DNA from: RGIG9115 sp045128915
GTDB taxonomy: Bacteria > Bacillota > Clostridia > UBA1381
Assembly: GCA_045128915.1 (NCBI GenBank)
Contig: JBGVIT010000064.1
Coordinates: 1 to 64,000, forward strand
DNA: 64,000 nucleotides
Reading direction: 5' to 3'
Below are positions 21,032 to 29,894 of the stretch, piece after piece. How positions within the stretch are numbered: position 1 is the first letter of the stretch; each line of letters starts with the position of its first letter. The translations under genes and the position numbers were made by a program. The notes below the pieces were generated by a model. That model made no database searches. It was not told the DNA's origin and was given only the letters and a program-made list of their open reading frames with translations.

Positions 21032-23458
21032 TTACGCATCTACCTTAGAATTGTAATGAATTGTTACATTGTCTAAAACACTATTATTTGAAGCATAAAT
21101 GAATATTTTATTCCAATCCTCTTCTGTCCCTTCATAATAAATATCTTTTAAATTTGAACAATTCAAAAGGGCATAATTCCCTATAAATGTTAAATTTTTG
21201 CCAATATACATTTCAGACAGATTTGAACAACCCTCAAAACAATAATCTGTAAACGAGTAACACTTGCCAAGTAGGTAAACCTTTTTTAAATTTAAACACC
21301 TCATAAACGATTGACTTGAAGCGTAAGAGTCCACCTCTGTGTTGATTATTAGCTGAGTAATGCCTGAATAAGCAAATGCCTCATCAAAAACAATTCCGAT
21401 GTTATCTTTAATTAAAACATTCTTTATGTTTTTGCAGTTATAAAACCCAGATGATGCAACAGACGCAACATCCATTACTCCATTGGTTCCGTCGTCATAT
21501 TGACCACCAAGTATCAAATCACCAGAAATTTCATCGTTATCAGCTTGAACCTGATACGCTCTACCAGTGGCATTTAATCTGTAATAAAGTCTTCCGTCTT
21601 TGGTGAATACAAGTTCCATGAGCTCAAGTTCTTGCAATGGCTCGCCGTCGTATTTAAAGTTTGAACCAGTCACTCTCCACTTAATAAGTTCACCGTTTTT
21701 GTTTTTTTGACCTTCGACTTCCACAATGTCTCCAACCTGAATTAATTCACCAGCGTCTTTATTGAGAACTTTGTTACCATTAGAGTCATAATAGTCAACA
21801 GTAACAACCGTTAGTTTTGCAGTTTTAACTCCGTTGGCATAATCTGATAAAATATTACTTGACATTACATCAGAAAGTTTTTTAGAACCAAAAAGTGTTT
21901 TATCTTGTAATAGTTTATTTGATGGGATTGTAACCTTAAGCCTTGCATCGTTAGCCCCTAAGTGTTTCTCAATAGTATCACTAAACTCAATCTTTTTAAC
22001 ATCTCCATATAAAGAAATTTCAATGCTCTTAGCTTTTTTTGTTCTTATATATCCAGACATTGGAATGTTTGATGTTATTTGGTTCTCAAATCCACTATAC
22101 ATTGTTATTTCATACTGGCACGCTAAAATATAATAATTAATTATAAATCTGTTGTTTTCCAAGTCTTCAGATATTGTGAGTTTGCTATCATCCTTTAAAG
22201 TAACAGAAGGCTTTAAGTGAGTATCAAATGGAAGATTTACAATAACATCATATGTTAGGTTGTTGTCGTAATTTCCTGTTGCCTCACCTTCGCTTGATGT
22301 GTTACCAATGGTAAGCCCACTATTAAAAGTATCACTTGATGTAGATGTTTTGGTAGAGCTACAAGGCTTACTTTCATATAAAAAATTTATTGAATATTTT
22401 GGGCTGTTTTGGTCGTTGTTTGAAAAAAGAGAGCTTGAAACCTTTTGAACTTGTTCTAAGTTCATATTACTATTTATTGGAATGTATGCAGTTCCTGATA
22501 TATAAGCTCTTCCAGCTTTTATGTATGCAATATCTTTGCCAGTGCTGGTCTTTTCAAAGTCAAACACACCAGAAGTCAAGTCACTTGCACTAAAAGAACT
22601 AGGTAATATGTTTTGAGTTGATTCAGAAACATCACCAGTCTCTACTTTTGTTATAAACTTAGAGTAGTCAATTGATACATTTACCAACGATTCAATTATA
22701 TCGACCCCGTCGTATTTATTTTTAACAAAAACATCTTTTTTAAAGTCTGAGGCAATGTTACTTGATGGAATGTGAATTACTTTTTCTATGTTCTCAACTG
22801 GTCTACCAGAAATAAATTTGAAACTTCCATCACTTCCTATAAACATTTGTATTTGTGCAAGCTCGCAAATTTGATTAATAACATCCGCAAAAGTTTGATT
22901 TGGTTCAATTATTGGATACTGAATCCTAATGTAACTTAGATATGATGAAATTTCAGTATATGTTGTAGTTCCACTATAAAATATTTTTTCTGACAACATA
23001 GGTCTAAATTCAGTATACTCATCAAGAGTTCTTCCAAACCACTCATTCATTACAACATAAAGTAAATCATACGCAGTTTTATATGTGCTTGGGTATTTAT
23101 ATCCACTAAAAATTCTAGTAGATAAATCCTTAACCGTATTTGAAAAGCTTATATTAAGAGTTTTTGTGTTTTCGTCGTATGAGCTATCTGTTGTAATGTG
23201 TGATTGAATTTTGTTTTTATTAAGAAAAACATCTACACCCATATTAGAAACTGGCAATTCTCCAGACTCTATCATATTGGCTATATTTCCATTGTAATCA
23301 ATTATACTTACAGAACCAGTGTTTGCTATACAACCGTAATTTACCCCTGAAGCGTCTGGAGTTGATTGCGATAGACTGTCTAAACTAACAATATCATTAT
23401 CATCCAAATCAAAAGCGTTTTGCCCATCAGGATTGAATTTTAACACAACCTTTGCCAT
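21032..23458 (-). CDS. Tail-associated (Tal-like) protein with BspA-type leucine-rich repeats
   Basis: 808 aa. The N-terminal and central ~580 residues are beta-rich and follow the Dit-like gene, the place of the tail-hub/Tal protein; LLYVVMNEWFGRTLDEYTEF and the following block resemble hub domains. Residues ~635-808 are BspA/LRR_5 repeats: SGFYNCKNIKNVLI, CFEGCSNLSEMYIG, ALLNCSNLKDIYYEGTEEDW. Such repeats bind host surface proteins or glycans in bacteria. A hub carrying LRRs at its tip would act in adsorption. Confidence 0.75.
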   Translation of the reverse strand: MAKVVLKFNPDGQNAFDLDDNDIVSLDSLSQSTPDASGVNYGCIANTGSVSIIDYNGNIANMIESGELPVSNMGVDVFLNKNKIQSHITTDSSYDENTKTLNISFSNTVKDLSTRIFSGYKYPSTYKTAYDLLYVVMNEWFGRTLDEYTEFRPMLSEKIFYSGTTTYTEISSYLSYIRIQYPIIEPNQTFADVINQICELAQIQMFIGSDGSFKFISGRPVENIEKVIHIPSSNIASDFKKDVFVKNKYDGVDIIESLVNVSIDYSKFITKVETGDVSESTQNILPSSFSASDLTSGVFDFEKTSTGKDIAYIKAGRAYISGTAYIPINSNMNLEQVQKVSSSLFSNNDQNSPKYSINFLYESKPCSSTKTSTSSDTFNSGLTIGNTSSEGEATGNYDNNLTYDVIVNLPFDTHLKPSVTLKDDSKLTISEDLENNRFIINYYILACQYEITMYSGFENQITSNIPMSGYIRTKKAKSIEISLYGDVKKIEFSDTIEKHLGANDARLKVTIPSNKLLQDKTLFGSKKLSDVMSSNILSDYANGVKTAKLTVVTVDYYDSNGNKVLNKDAGELIQVGDIVEVEGQKNKNGELIKWRVTGSNFKYDGEPLQELELMELVFTKDGRLYYRLNATGRAYQVQADNDEISGDLILGGQYDDGTNGVMDVASVASSGFYNCKNIKNVLIKDNIGIVFDEAFAYSGITQLIINTEVDSYASSQSFMRCLNLKKVYLLGKCYSFTDYCFEGCSNLSEMYIGKNLTFIGNYALLNCSNLKDIYYEGTEEDWNKIFIYASNNSVLDNVTIHYNSKVDA

Positions 23459-23472
23459 AAATATCTCCTAAA

Positions 23473-24246
23473 TTAATTTTCCCACTGTGCATATAAAACC
23501 AAGTCTTCCCACAATGTTGTAGAACTTCCCGCCACATACGAACCAGTAATCTCTCCATCTTTCATTGTTGACCAACAAACAAAATGTTTTCCAGACGGTG
23601 CAACGATGCCCTCGCTGGTGGCAATATTTACATTTGTGCCCCTAGAAAATGTTTGGGTAGTAGGATTTACCCCAGTTCCGCCGTTTATGTTGTATGAAAC
23701 CGTTTTTTCGAGTAGTTTGTCATTAGAATCTCTTGCTAAGTCGAGGTTTGTTCCAACAAGTTTAACTGTAATGTTGAATGAGCCGATAAGTGACTGTTTT
23801 AGGGTTAATAGTTTATCCCTCGAATTTTCAGTGCAATACATATCTCTTGTAACCCATCTTCCATCATCTACATTAAAAAATGTAACCAAAAAATGTCTTT
23901 CTCTAGCAATAATTTTTCTAAGGTCAATAAAGTCTTGTATATCATAATATGGAATAGTTATTTCACATCTGGAAACAAGCCCAACTTTAACATCGTCAAG
24001 GTTTCTAAAAGAGAAATCTTGGGTTCTGGTTGGGGATTTATACCAAACCATTTCTTCCCAACCAAATTGGCTTGTAGTTCCAATACCCTTAAATTCTCTT
24101 CTAATAAAACCGCCACCCGTTATATAGATAGAACCGAGGGAGCCAATAATCTCACCATCGGAATAACCCATATCACTAGTATAATTAGCGTCCTTTTTAT
24201 AAGTCATTTCACTAAATTTAATTGAATTATTATAATTTGGTGTCAT
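23473..24246 (-). CDS. Distal tail (Dit)-like protein with C-terminal InlB-type repeat
   Basis: 257 aa. The first ~180 residues fit a distal tail protein by position and layout (between tape measure and hub; EMVWYKSPTRTQDFSF, RHFLVTFFNVDDGRWVTRDM). The last ~75 (VSYNINGGTGVNPTTQTFSR ... FVCWSTMKDGEITG ... LYAQWEN) are a Listeria-Bacteroides InlB B repeat, normally found on Gram-positive surface proteins. This fusion places an adhesion module at the tail tip. Confidence 0.75.
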   Translation of the reverse strand: MTPNYNNSIKFSEMTYKKDANYTSDMGYSDGEIIGSLGSIYITGGGFIRREFKGIGTTSQFGWEEMVWYKSPTRTQDFSFRNLDDVKVGLVSRCEITIPYYDIQDFIDLRKIIARERHFLVTFFNVDDGRWVTRDMYCTENSRDKLLTLKQSLIGSFNITVKLVGTNLDLARDSNDKLLEKTVSYNINGGTGVNPTTQTFSRGTNVNIATSEGIVAPSGKHFVCWSTMKDGEITGSYVAGSSTTLWEDLVLYAQWEN

Positions 24247-24258
24247 TATATCTCCCTC

Positions 24259-26070
24259 CTATCTTATTTTCATTCCAGAATTTCGTCTATTAAATTCATC
24301 AATGAACCTTCTTGAACTTGCGATTGATGCTCCGTCTACTCCCCCCACAACAGGTTCTGGAATATCATATTTTGCGTCAGACCACCACTCGTATAAACCT
24401 TCAACAACTGCCTGTCTAAACTGTGCTATATTCATAATACTAGAAGAATTGTTTGGACCACTATACACAAGCTCTGGTCCCGCTTCGTTTGCTATAAACA
24501 AATCCCCTTGTTCTGCAATACCACCATTTGCGAAAACGCCAATAGAATCAAGCGTTACAGCACTTGCAAGTGCCACCAATCCACCAATTTTAAATGATAT
24601 TCCCAGAGCAGGAATATAACTTAACGCTAAAAGTATTCCACTTATTCCATATAGTGCAACTTTGCAAATTCCTTTTATTTTTTCGGCTAGTGACTTTGAA
24701 TCCCAGTTATCAATTAAGTCTTTTATTGTCTTTATTACTTCATACACTGAAACAAGGAACCCAACACTAACTCCTATATCTAAAATTTTAGAGTTCATTT
24801 TACCTAGACTATCAACAAACTTTAAAGGACCGTCTCCAGAAATCCATTTAAAAAATTTTAGAGACTCAAAGGCAAGTAAAGCTCCTCCAATGGCTGTGAC
24901 TTTATCAAGTATACCCTGCATACTACCATCCATACCATCAGCAACTTCTGCTCTCTCAAACATTTTAGTTGGGTCTATTTCACCAGAATCCGATAAGCTT
25001 TCGAATTTATCAAATGAAAATTTATTAGCCTCTTGGTTAAACTCTTTCATATATTCGGTGTTCACTTTTAGATATGTAGATGCACCAGTTAGTTTTGCAA
25101 TTAAATAACTAATTGCATTTGCAAACGAAGCAACCCCTTGTGTTATACTCTCCAAAACAGGTTTTACCATTTGTAAAAGTGGATATACCATAACCATAAG
25201 GGAACTTGACATTATTTGAAATTGACTTGTAATGCTGGACATTGTGTCATTTACTTCAGAATCAAATTGAGCCATTGCTGTTATGCTTTGAGAAAAACCT
25301 TGCTCAACTAATTGAAACAACCTTCTAGCTACACGATAAAACCCTACTCTTTTAAATGTGTTAAGAAGTCTTTCAATCCAGCTAACCTTCTTTTCTTTCT
25401 CCAACTCTTTTTTTAGACTATTAATTTGGCTTTGAGTTTGTGAGATTTTTCTTTTTAGTTTATCAAACTCTGGAGATGTTTCATCGCCAAAATCCATAAA
25501 CTGTCTTTCGAGGTCTGCTAGGTCGTTTTTAAGCATCTTAAGTTCAATTCTTTTTGCCTCAAATGGATTCATTGTCTCACCAATGAGGTTTAAGAACTGA
25601 TTAGCCCTTGCACTTCTCTGTATGCTTTCTTCAAGTTTAAGGTTTTCTTTTTCTATCTTTAATTGTTCTTTTTGTTGTTTTATTTTTTTAGCCTGAGAAT
25701 TTTTTTCCCTTGCTCTTTGTTGCTTTTCTATTTGTGTAAGGGAGTCTTTATAAGCGTCAACACTAATAGAATCGGTTAAAGAACTCGCCTGTTTTTGAGT
25801 TAGCGGAGAAGAAACCTTAGACCTGTATCTTCCAACAAGCTTCATGTCTTTATCATACTGAAGAAGAACGGCTCTAACCTTTTTGCCTGCTTTGGCAAAT
25901 GTTAATCCAATACGCTTTTCTTTATCAATGATTTTTGCAAAAGCTTCGTCTAAAGGTTCTCCTATATGTTTTTGGAGTTCTTTTTCTATTTCATTAAGAG
26001 GGGCTTTCATTCCCTTCGTGTCTAATTCTGGAATTACAGGAATAACAATTTTTCCATCTTGTTCAGCCAT
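24259..26070 (-). CDS. Tape measure protein
   Basis: 603 aa. N-terminal Lys/Glu coiled coil (residues ~100-260), central hydrophobic segments (SSLMVMVYPLLQMVKPVLE, GISGILLALSYIPALGISFK) and an FANGGIAEQGDLFIANEAGP motif near the C-terminus, typical of siphovirus tape measures. Short for the family, which predicts a tail of roughly 90 nm. Lies between the tail chaperones and the Dit-like gene. Confidence 0.85.
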   Translation of the reverse strand: MAEQDGKIVIPVIPELDTKGMKAPLNEIEKELQKHIGEPLDEAFAKIIDKEKRIGLTFAKAGKKVRAVLLQYDKDMKLVGRYRSKVSSPLTQKQASSLTDSISVDAYKDSLTQIEKQQRAREKNSQAKKIKQQKEQLKIEKENLKLEESIQRSARANQFLNLIGETMNPFEAKRIELKMLKNDLADLERQFMDFGDETSPEFDKLKRKISQTQSQINSLKKELEKEKKVSWIERLLNTFKRVGFYRVARRLFQLVEQGFSQSITAMAQFDSEVNDTMSSITSQFQIMSSSLMVMVYPLLQMVKPVLESITQGVASFANAISYLIAKLTGASTYLKVNTEYMKEFNQEANKFSFDKFESLSDSGEIDPTKMFERAEVADGMDGSMQGILDKVTAIGGALLAFESLKFFKWISGDGPLKFVDSLGKMNSKILDIGVSVGFLVSVYEVIKTIKDLIDNWDSKSLAEKIKGICKVALYGISGILLALSYIPALGISFKIGGLVALASAVTLDSIGVFANGGIAEQGDLFIANEAGPELVYSGPNNSSSIMNIAQFRQAVVEGLYEWWSDAKYDIPEPVVGGVDGASIASSRRFIDEFNRRNSGMKIR

Positions 26071-26084
26071 TGCACTCTCCTTGT

Positions 26085-26902
26085 CTAATTATTTTGTTGA
26101 GAATTAAATCGTTTTGTCAGACTCATCAATTGAACCTTTCTAATTTCTTGATATTCTTCTGGTGTAAGTTCAACTTTTTTATCAATACCAAGAGGAAGAG
26201 GCTTCTTTGGATAAATCTGTTTTGGATGTTTTGTAAACTGAAGAGTTTGACCCAATGCCAAAAGAATGTATTGACCTAAATTAAAAGCGTTTGCATTCTC
26301 CTCTCTAGCCCTTTGTTTTTGATTTTCTTCATAGGCATCCCAATATGCCCAAAATAAGTCAGGGTCCCCATTCCAAAACTGGCGAGGGCTCATACCTATT
26401 CTTATTGATAATGGTAACAAATAAAATTGAAAATAGTCAAGCAAATTATCATACTCAATTTCTGGTTCATTCGCTTGACTACTATTATCACTGGAATCTA
26501 CCAGTTTAGATTTTTCTTTTTTTCTCTTGGGATGCCTTGAGTAAAAACCTTTTCAATTAATGACATCAGTTTATCATCAACATCATTATATTCTTTATTA
26601 AAGTTAGCATAAATCTCATTGCTTTTTTCAAACGAAATATTGTGTTTAACTTTAATTAATTCATAGAAAATAACATTCATGTTGTCGTATAACTTGTCAA
26701 TAGTTGATTCGTTTAATAACTCTACAAGTGCATCTTGGCTTATTTCGTCGCCATTAACGACCTCTTTGCCTTCTTGCTTTGACTTTTTGTAAATTTTTAA
26801 CACCTCAGGAACTATTGTTGCAATTTTGTAAACAATACTTCTTCTAACTGTTAAGGTGTAAATTTTACCGTTAACTTCAATTTCTCTCTCGTTATTTTGC
26901 AT
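26085..26902 (-). CDS. Tail assembly chaperone fusion made by -1 frameshift
   Basis: The first ORF (26498-26902) ends RREKKKNLNW-type after the slippery heptamer A-AAA-AAG at 26522-26516 (- strand). Slipping back one base enters the second frame (EKSKLVDSSDNSSQANEPEI) and runs into LLDYFQFYLLPLSIRIGMSP to a stop at 26085. This is the lambda G/GT arrangement: a short form and a fusion that load the tail tube protein on the tape measure. The second ORF has no good start of its own, which supports frameshifting. Confidence 0.85.
26498..26902 (-). CDS. Tail assembly chaperone, short form
   Basis: 134 aa. Acidic helical protein (YKKSKQEGKEVVNGDEISQD) directly between the tail tube gene and the tape measure. 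RBS AGGAGAAATTT before ATG. Made when ribosomes do not shift at 26516-26522. Confidence 0.85.
   Translation of the reverse strand: MQNNEREIEVNGKIYTLTVRRSIVYKIATIVPEVLKIYKKSKQEGKEVVNGDEISQDALVELLNESTIDKLYDNMNVIFYELIKVKHNISFEKSNEIYANFNKEYNDVDDKLMSLIEKVFTQGIPREKKKNLNW
26516..26522 (-). promoter_or_regulatory. Slippery heptamer A-AAA-AAG (-1 frameshift)
   Basis: Zero-frame codons are GAA-AAA-AAG. The heptamer is 16 nt before the zero-frame stop TAG. No strong downstream pseudoknot was obvious by eye. Confidence 0.85.
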
Positions 26903-26919
26903 AAATTTCTCCTAATATA

Positions 26920-27471
26920 TTATTTGCTAGCAAAATATTGTTGTCTAGCTGTTGGGATGCTTGTTTTGTCAAGTTTAATTGCATTTCCAGTATACCAATC
27001 TGAGTTTAGTTTGCCTTGTTCAGCAACAGTCAATTCATTAATGTTTGAAACCCATTGAATATACGAAGGAATAATTGTCATGGAAATTTGTCTAACATCT
27101 CCAGCTGTTATACTTGGCATAGCACAAGTTCCCTCAAAAATCATAGCAGAACCGTCTCTTAAAACTTCCATGTATGTATGTTTTTCTACTGGGTCTGTGA
27201 TTTCTTCGGCTTTTGCATACTTTTCTTTTGTGTAGTTAATTGTGTATGCAATATCATTGATACTTCTTCTTCCACCAATTTTTGGAACATAGTCCAAGTC
27301 AGTTTCTGGAGCTTCGAAAGATTCTGTGTCTCCACCAAATTCTGCCCCTGCTGTTACAGGAAGAGCGTATTCAAAGGTTGACTTTGTTGTGTTAAAGTGG
27401 AATAATTGTGTTCCTAAATCGCCAACGGCGATGTTATCAAATTGTTCAACGCCTGCATCATTTACTGCCAT
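26920..27471 (-). CDS. Major tail (tube) protein
   Basis: 183 aa, beta-rich: DVRQISMTIIPSYIQWVSNI, EFGGDTESFEAPETDLDYVP and IGGRRSINDIAYTINYTKEK. Size and position just upstream of the chaperones identify the tube protein. RBS AGGAGAATAAGAA. Confidence 0.82.
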   Translation of the reverse strand: MAVNDAGVEQFDNIAVGDLGTQLFHFNTTKSTFEYALPVTAGAEFGGDTESFEAPETDLDYVPKIGGRRSINDIAYTINYTKEKYAKAEEITDPVEKHTYMEVLRDGSAMIFEGTCAMPSITAGDVRQISMTIIPSYIQWVSNINELTVAEQGKLNSDWYTGNAIKLDKTSIPTARQQYFASK

Positions 27472-27474
27472 TTC

Positions 27475-27957
27475 TTATTCTCCTCTTAAAAATATTATTT
27501 TTTGTGCGTTATCGCATACGCCAGACATTCTTATAACTCTGCGATATGCAGATTCCAAGAGTGTGTTAACCTCATTATTTTCTTCAAGCTGTAACCCTCT
27601 ACAATAATAATTTGGTAGTTTTCCGTTAGATTGTAATATTGCGATAATTATATTACAAAGTTGTTTGTTTTTTAAAACCTTACTGTCTCCACTAGTGTAA
27701 ACATTTATTTCAACAGTGAAAGGCGTGTATCTTTGTATTTGCTCTGAGTCTTTGTTGATTGATTTATATTGATACAAAGAAAGAGTTACTGCTGGCAACT
27801 CAACTTTGTTTGAAAGGTCGGTATCCATTGGAATAAAGTTCAACTCTCTTTTATAAAGATTGTGAACATCATCATCTGCGAACCTTTGTTTCAAAAGCCA
27901 ACGAAAATCATCTTCAACTTCTAAGTCGTTAAAAATTAAACTGTTGATTTCTGCCAT
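27475..27957 (-). CDS. Tail terminator / tail completion protein
   Basis: 160 aa. LKNKQLCNIIIAILQSNGKL and FTVEINVYTSGDSK fit the tail-terminator fold (gpU-like) by position between the gp10-like and tube genes. The N-terminus is helical (FRWLLKQRFADDDVHNLYKR). Confidence 0.65.
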   Translation of the reverse strand: MAEINSLIFNDLEVEDDFRWLLKQRFADDDVHNLYKRELNFIPMDTDLSNKVELPAVTLSLYQYKSINKDSEQIQRYTPFTVEINVYTSGDSKVLKNKQLCNIIIAILQSNGKLPNYYCRGLQLEENNEVNTLLESAYRRVIRMSGVCDNAQKIIFLRGE

Positions 27958-27967
27958 CTGTAACTCC

Positions 27968-28756
27968 TTAAACTTTTATGTTATTCAACGCCTGTATCGT
28001 CTGCAATTTAGCATCATATATAAACCTAGTTGGTTTTAGACCCTCCGAAAAAACATATTCTCTTTTGTAATAATGTGTTTTTGGTTTTACATTATATCTT
28101 ACATAAGGTCTTACTCTTCTAATTACTTCACCGTCTTTATTTTTTACCTCATACCCTCTAACCCAAGAATACTTTGATGTGTATGGATTATTCATAAAAA
28201 CAGTATCATTAGAGTCAATATATCTGTTTGGTTGTTTTATAAAAACAAAACCTTTTCTACCATCTCTCTCTGTATAATATGGAAAATTAACATCAACCTG
28301 CCTGTTAAATTTATTCCTCATTTTTACTGGTCTATACTTGTCTCTATTAACAGCATACTTCCAGTTCATAACTCTTCCACCACTATATGCCTTTAATGCA
28401 TCTGTTTGTGGGTGTTTATTTCTATCACCCACAAGACCAGTCCCATACTCTAAAAACATGACAAGCCCTTCGTTGTCTATAGGTATATTAACCTTATGTC
28501 CGACTGTGATTTTTTCGCCGTCTTTTTTTCTCTCAACAGGACTTATGCTAATGCTTTGTTTTATCTCTTCGATTAGATGAGCGGACTCTGGTGCTGGGGT
28601 AGCTCTATCAAGGTTGTTTCTTGCGTTATTAACAAATCCTTCAGCAACTAAAAACGACATATCGTTTCCAATTCCAACCAATTTGTTGTTGACCAGCTCG
28701 GAAAAATCTTTCTTAAATATTTTTAAAGCCCTTTCAAAAGCCTCGTTTCTCGCCAC
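27968..28756 (-). CDS. HK97 gp10-like tail completion protein
   Basis: 262 aa. N-terminal helix and FLVAEGFVNNARNNLDRATP, then FLEYGTGLVGDRNKHPQ, the Glu-Tyr-Gly-Thr signature typical of HK97 gp10-like proteins at the head-tail joint. Long for the family because of a C-terminal Arg/Tyr-rich extension (RVRPYVRYNVKPKTHYYK). Confidence 0.75.
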   Translation of the reverse strand: MARNEAFERALKIFKKDFSELVNNKLVGIGNDMSFLVAEGFVNNARNNLDRATPAPESAHLIEEIKQSISISPVERKKDGEKITVGHKVNIPIDNEGLVMFLEYGTGLVGDRNKHPQTDALKAYSGGRVMNWKYAVNRDKYRPVKMRNKFNRQVDVNFPYYTERDGRKGFVFIKQPNRYIDSNDTVFMNNPYTSKYSWVRGYEVKNKDGEVIRRVRPYVRYNVKPKTHYYKREYVFSEGLKPTRFIYDAKLQTIQALNNIKV

Positions 28757-28758
28757 TA

Positions 28759-29358
28759 TTATCCCTCCACAAATGTTAATTCATAGAAGTTTTTCATATT
28801 GCTAGATACACCAAACTTTTCCTTGCTTTTAAAAATCAACCTATTTTTCACAACCTCAGAATTAATTGGCTCTCTCGTCCAAACATAATCCCCCTCTTTA
28901 AATGGTATAATTGATTTTATTGGAACATACGCCTTTTTGGTTTCTTCATCAAAATTAAGTTGATGATAAAGAATTTTGCCTGCATTTGAAAAATACAGTT
29001 TTGGTATGTTTATATCTTGTTTTTTTGTTAGCCCAATAACAATTTCTCCATTATATTCAGGAAAGACCCTTTCAACAGAATAGTTTCCGTTTGGAAAAAC
29101 GCTTGTAGGTATATCGTCAACCATAAAAAGTGTTTTTTCGTCAATTAACCTTGTTAGCAAACCTGCGTTGGTTGTAACCAACTTATCAAACAATACATTG
29201 TATCCGTAAGGGTTTTCTCTTTGACCGTTAGCAGTTTCTCTAACTAGACCAAAACAAGTATGCCAATCAGATTCATATTTCATATCGAGTTTGTTTGTTT
29301 TTTCGATTCCTATTGGAAATTTAATTTGGAATGGTTTTGAATCTCGTTTTGAAATCAT
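28759..29358 (-). CDS. Head closure / head-tail joining protein
   Basis: 199 aa, beta-rich, in the connector block between the adaptor and gp10-like genes. No diagnostic motif; identification rests on position. Overlap-free, 2 nt from the next gene. Confidence 0.55.
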   Translation of the reverse strand: MISKRDSKPFQIKFPIGIEKTNKLDMKYESDWHTCFGLVRETANGQRENPYGYNVLFDKLVTTNAGLLTRLIDEKTLFMVDDIPTSVFPNGNYSVERVFPEYNGEIVIGLTKKQDINIPKLYFSNAGKILYHQLNFDEETKKAYVPIKSIIPFKEGDYVWTREPINSEVVKNRLIFKSKEKFGVSSNMKNFYELTFVEG

Positions 29359-29371
29359 TACACACCTCCAA

Positions 29372-29710
29372 TTAAATTGATTGAGGAATAGATGCTTTTA
29401 GATTTGCCTCTGGTGTTGCAATAAATACTTTTGAAATGCCGTTTGCACTACTAGAAGATTGACCTTCAAGCCCACTGATGTTTATGCTTTCTATGATAAA
29501 CTGAACAATGTTTCTGTCATAGTTTCCAGTCAACACTAGACTTGTGTCAGATGCTTTCTTCCAACCCATAATAATATCTACGGCATCATCAAAGTAATCA
29601 CCTAAAAGGTCTTCATCGTATTCATAGTCAGGGAAATTGTTAGCCAGCTTTCTTTGAGCTTTTTCTATCAGAGTTGTCTTCATTTGATTCAGACTTGAGT
29701 GTTTGTTCAT
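29372..29710 (-). CDS. Head-tail adaptor protein
   Basis: 112 aa from the ATG behind AAGGAGATTGTTAAAG. YEDLLGDYFDDAVDIIMGWK-like helical core (DEDLLGDYFDDAVDIIMGWK) and NIVQFIIESINISGLEGQSS resemble gp6/gp15-type adaptors, which dock on the portal. Its 5' end overlaps the upstream small gene by 71 nt. Confidence 0.7.
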   Translation of the reverse strand: MNKHSSLNQMKTTLIEKAQRKLANNFPDYEYDEDLLGDYFDDAVDIIMGWKKASDTSLVLTGNYDRNIVQFIIESINISGLEGQSSSSANGISKVFIATPEANLKASIPQSI

Positions 29711-29879
29711 CTTTAACAATCTCCTTTTTTTCTACTTTCTTTTCCTCGTTAGATTTTGGAGCAGGCTTGGATTCCTGCACCAAAGTAAATGCGTCATTTT
29801 GAGCATATAAGTTTTGATATACAGACTCTGGAACTGTTAGCTCCACGCCTGTTGTTGTTTTCATTTTAATCCAAGCCAT
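29640..29879 (-). CDS. Small Lys/Glu-rich protein behind the capsid gene
   Basis: 79 aa. N-terminal beta strand block (MKTTTGVELTVPESVYQNLY) and a charged disordered tail (KKVEKKEIVKDEQ). Its 3' end overlaps the adaptor gene by 71 nt in another frame. Small proteins here often are capsid-associated; no function assigned. Confidence 0.65.
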   Translation of the reverse strand: MAWIKMKTTTGVELTVPESVYQNLYAQNDAFTLVQESKPAPKSNEEKKVEKKEIVKDEQTLKSESNEDNSDRKSSKKAG

Positions 29880-29894
29880 AAAATCTCCTATTTA

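Noticed and set aside
29640..29719. Longer start for the head-tail adaptor at 29719
   Set aside because: The ATG at 29710 has a clear AAGGAG upstream; the earlier codon does not.
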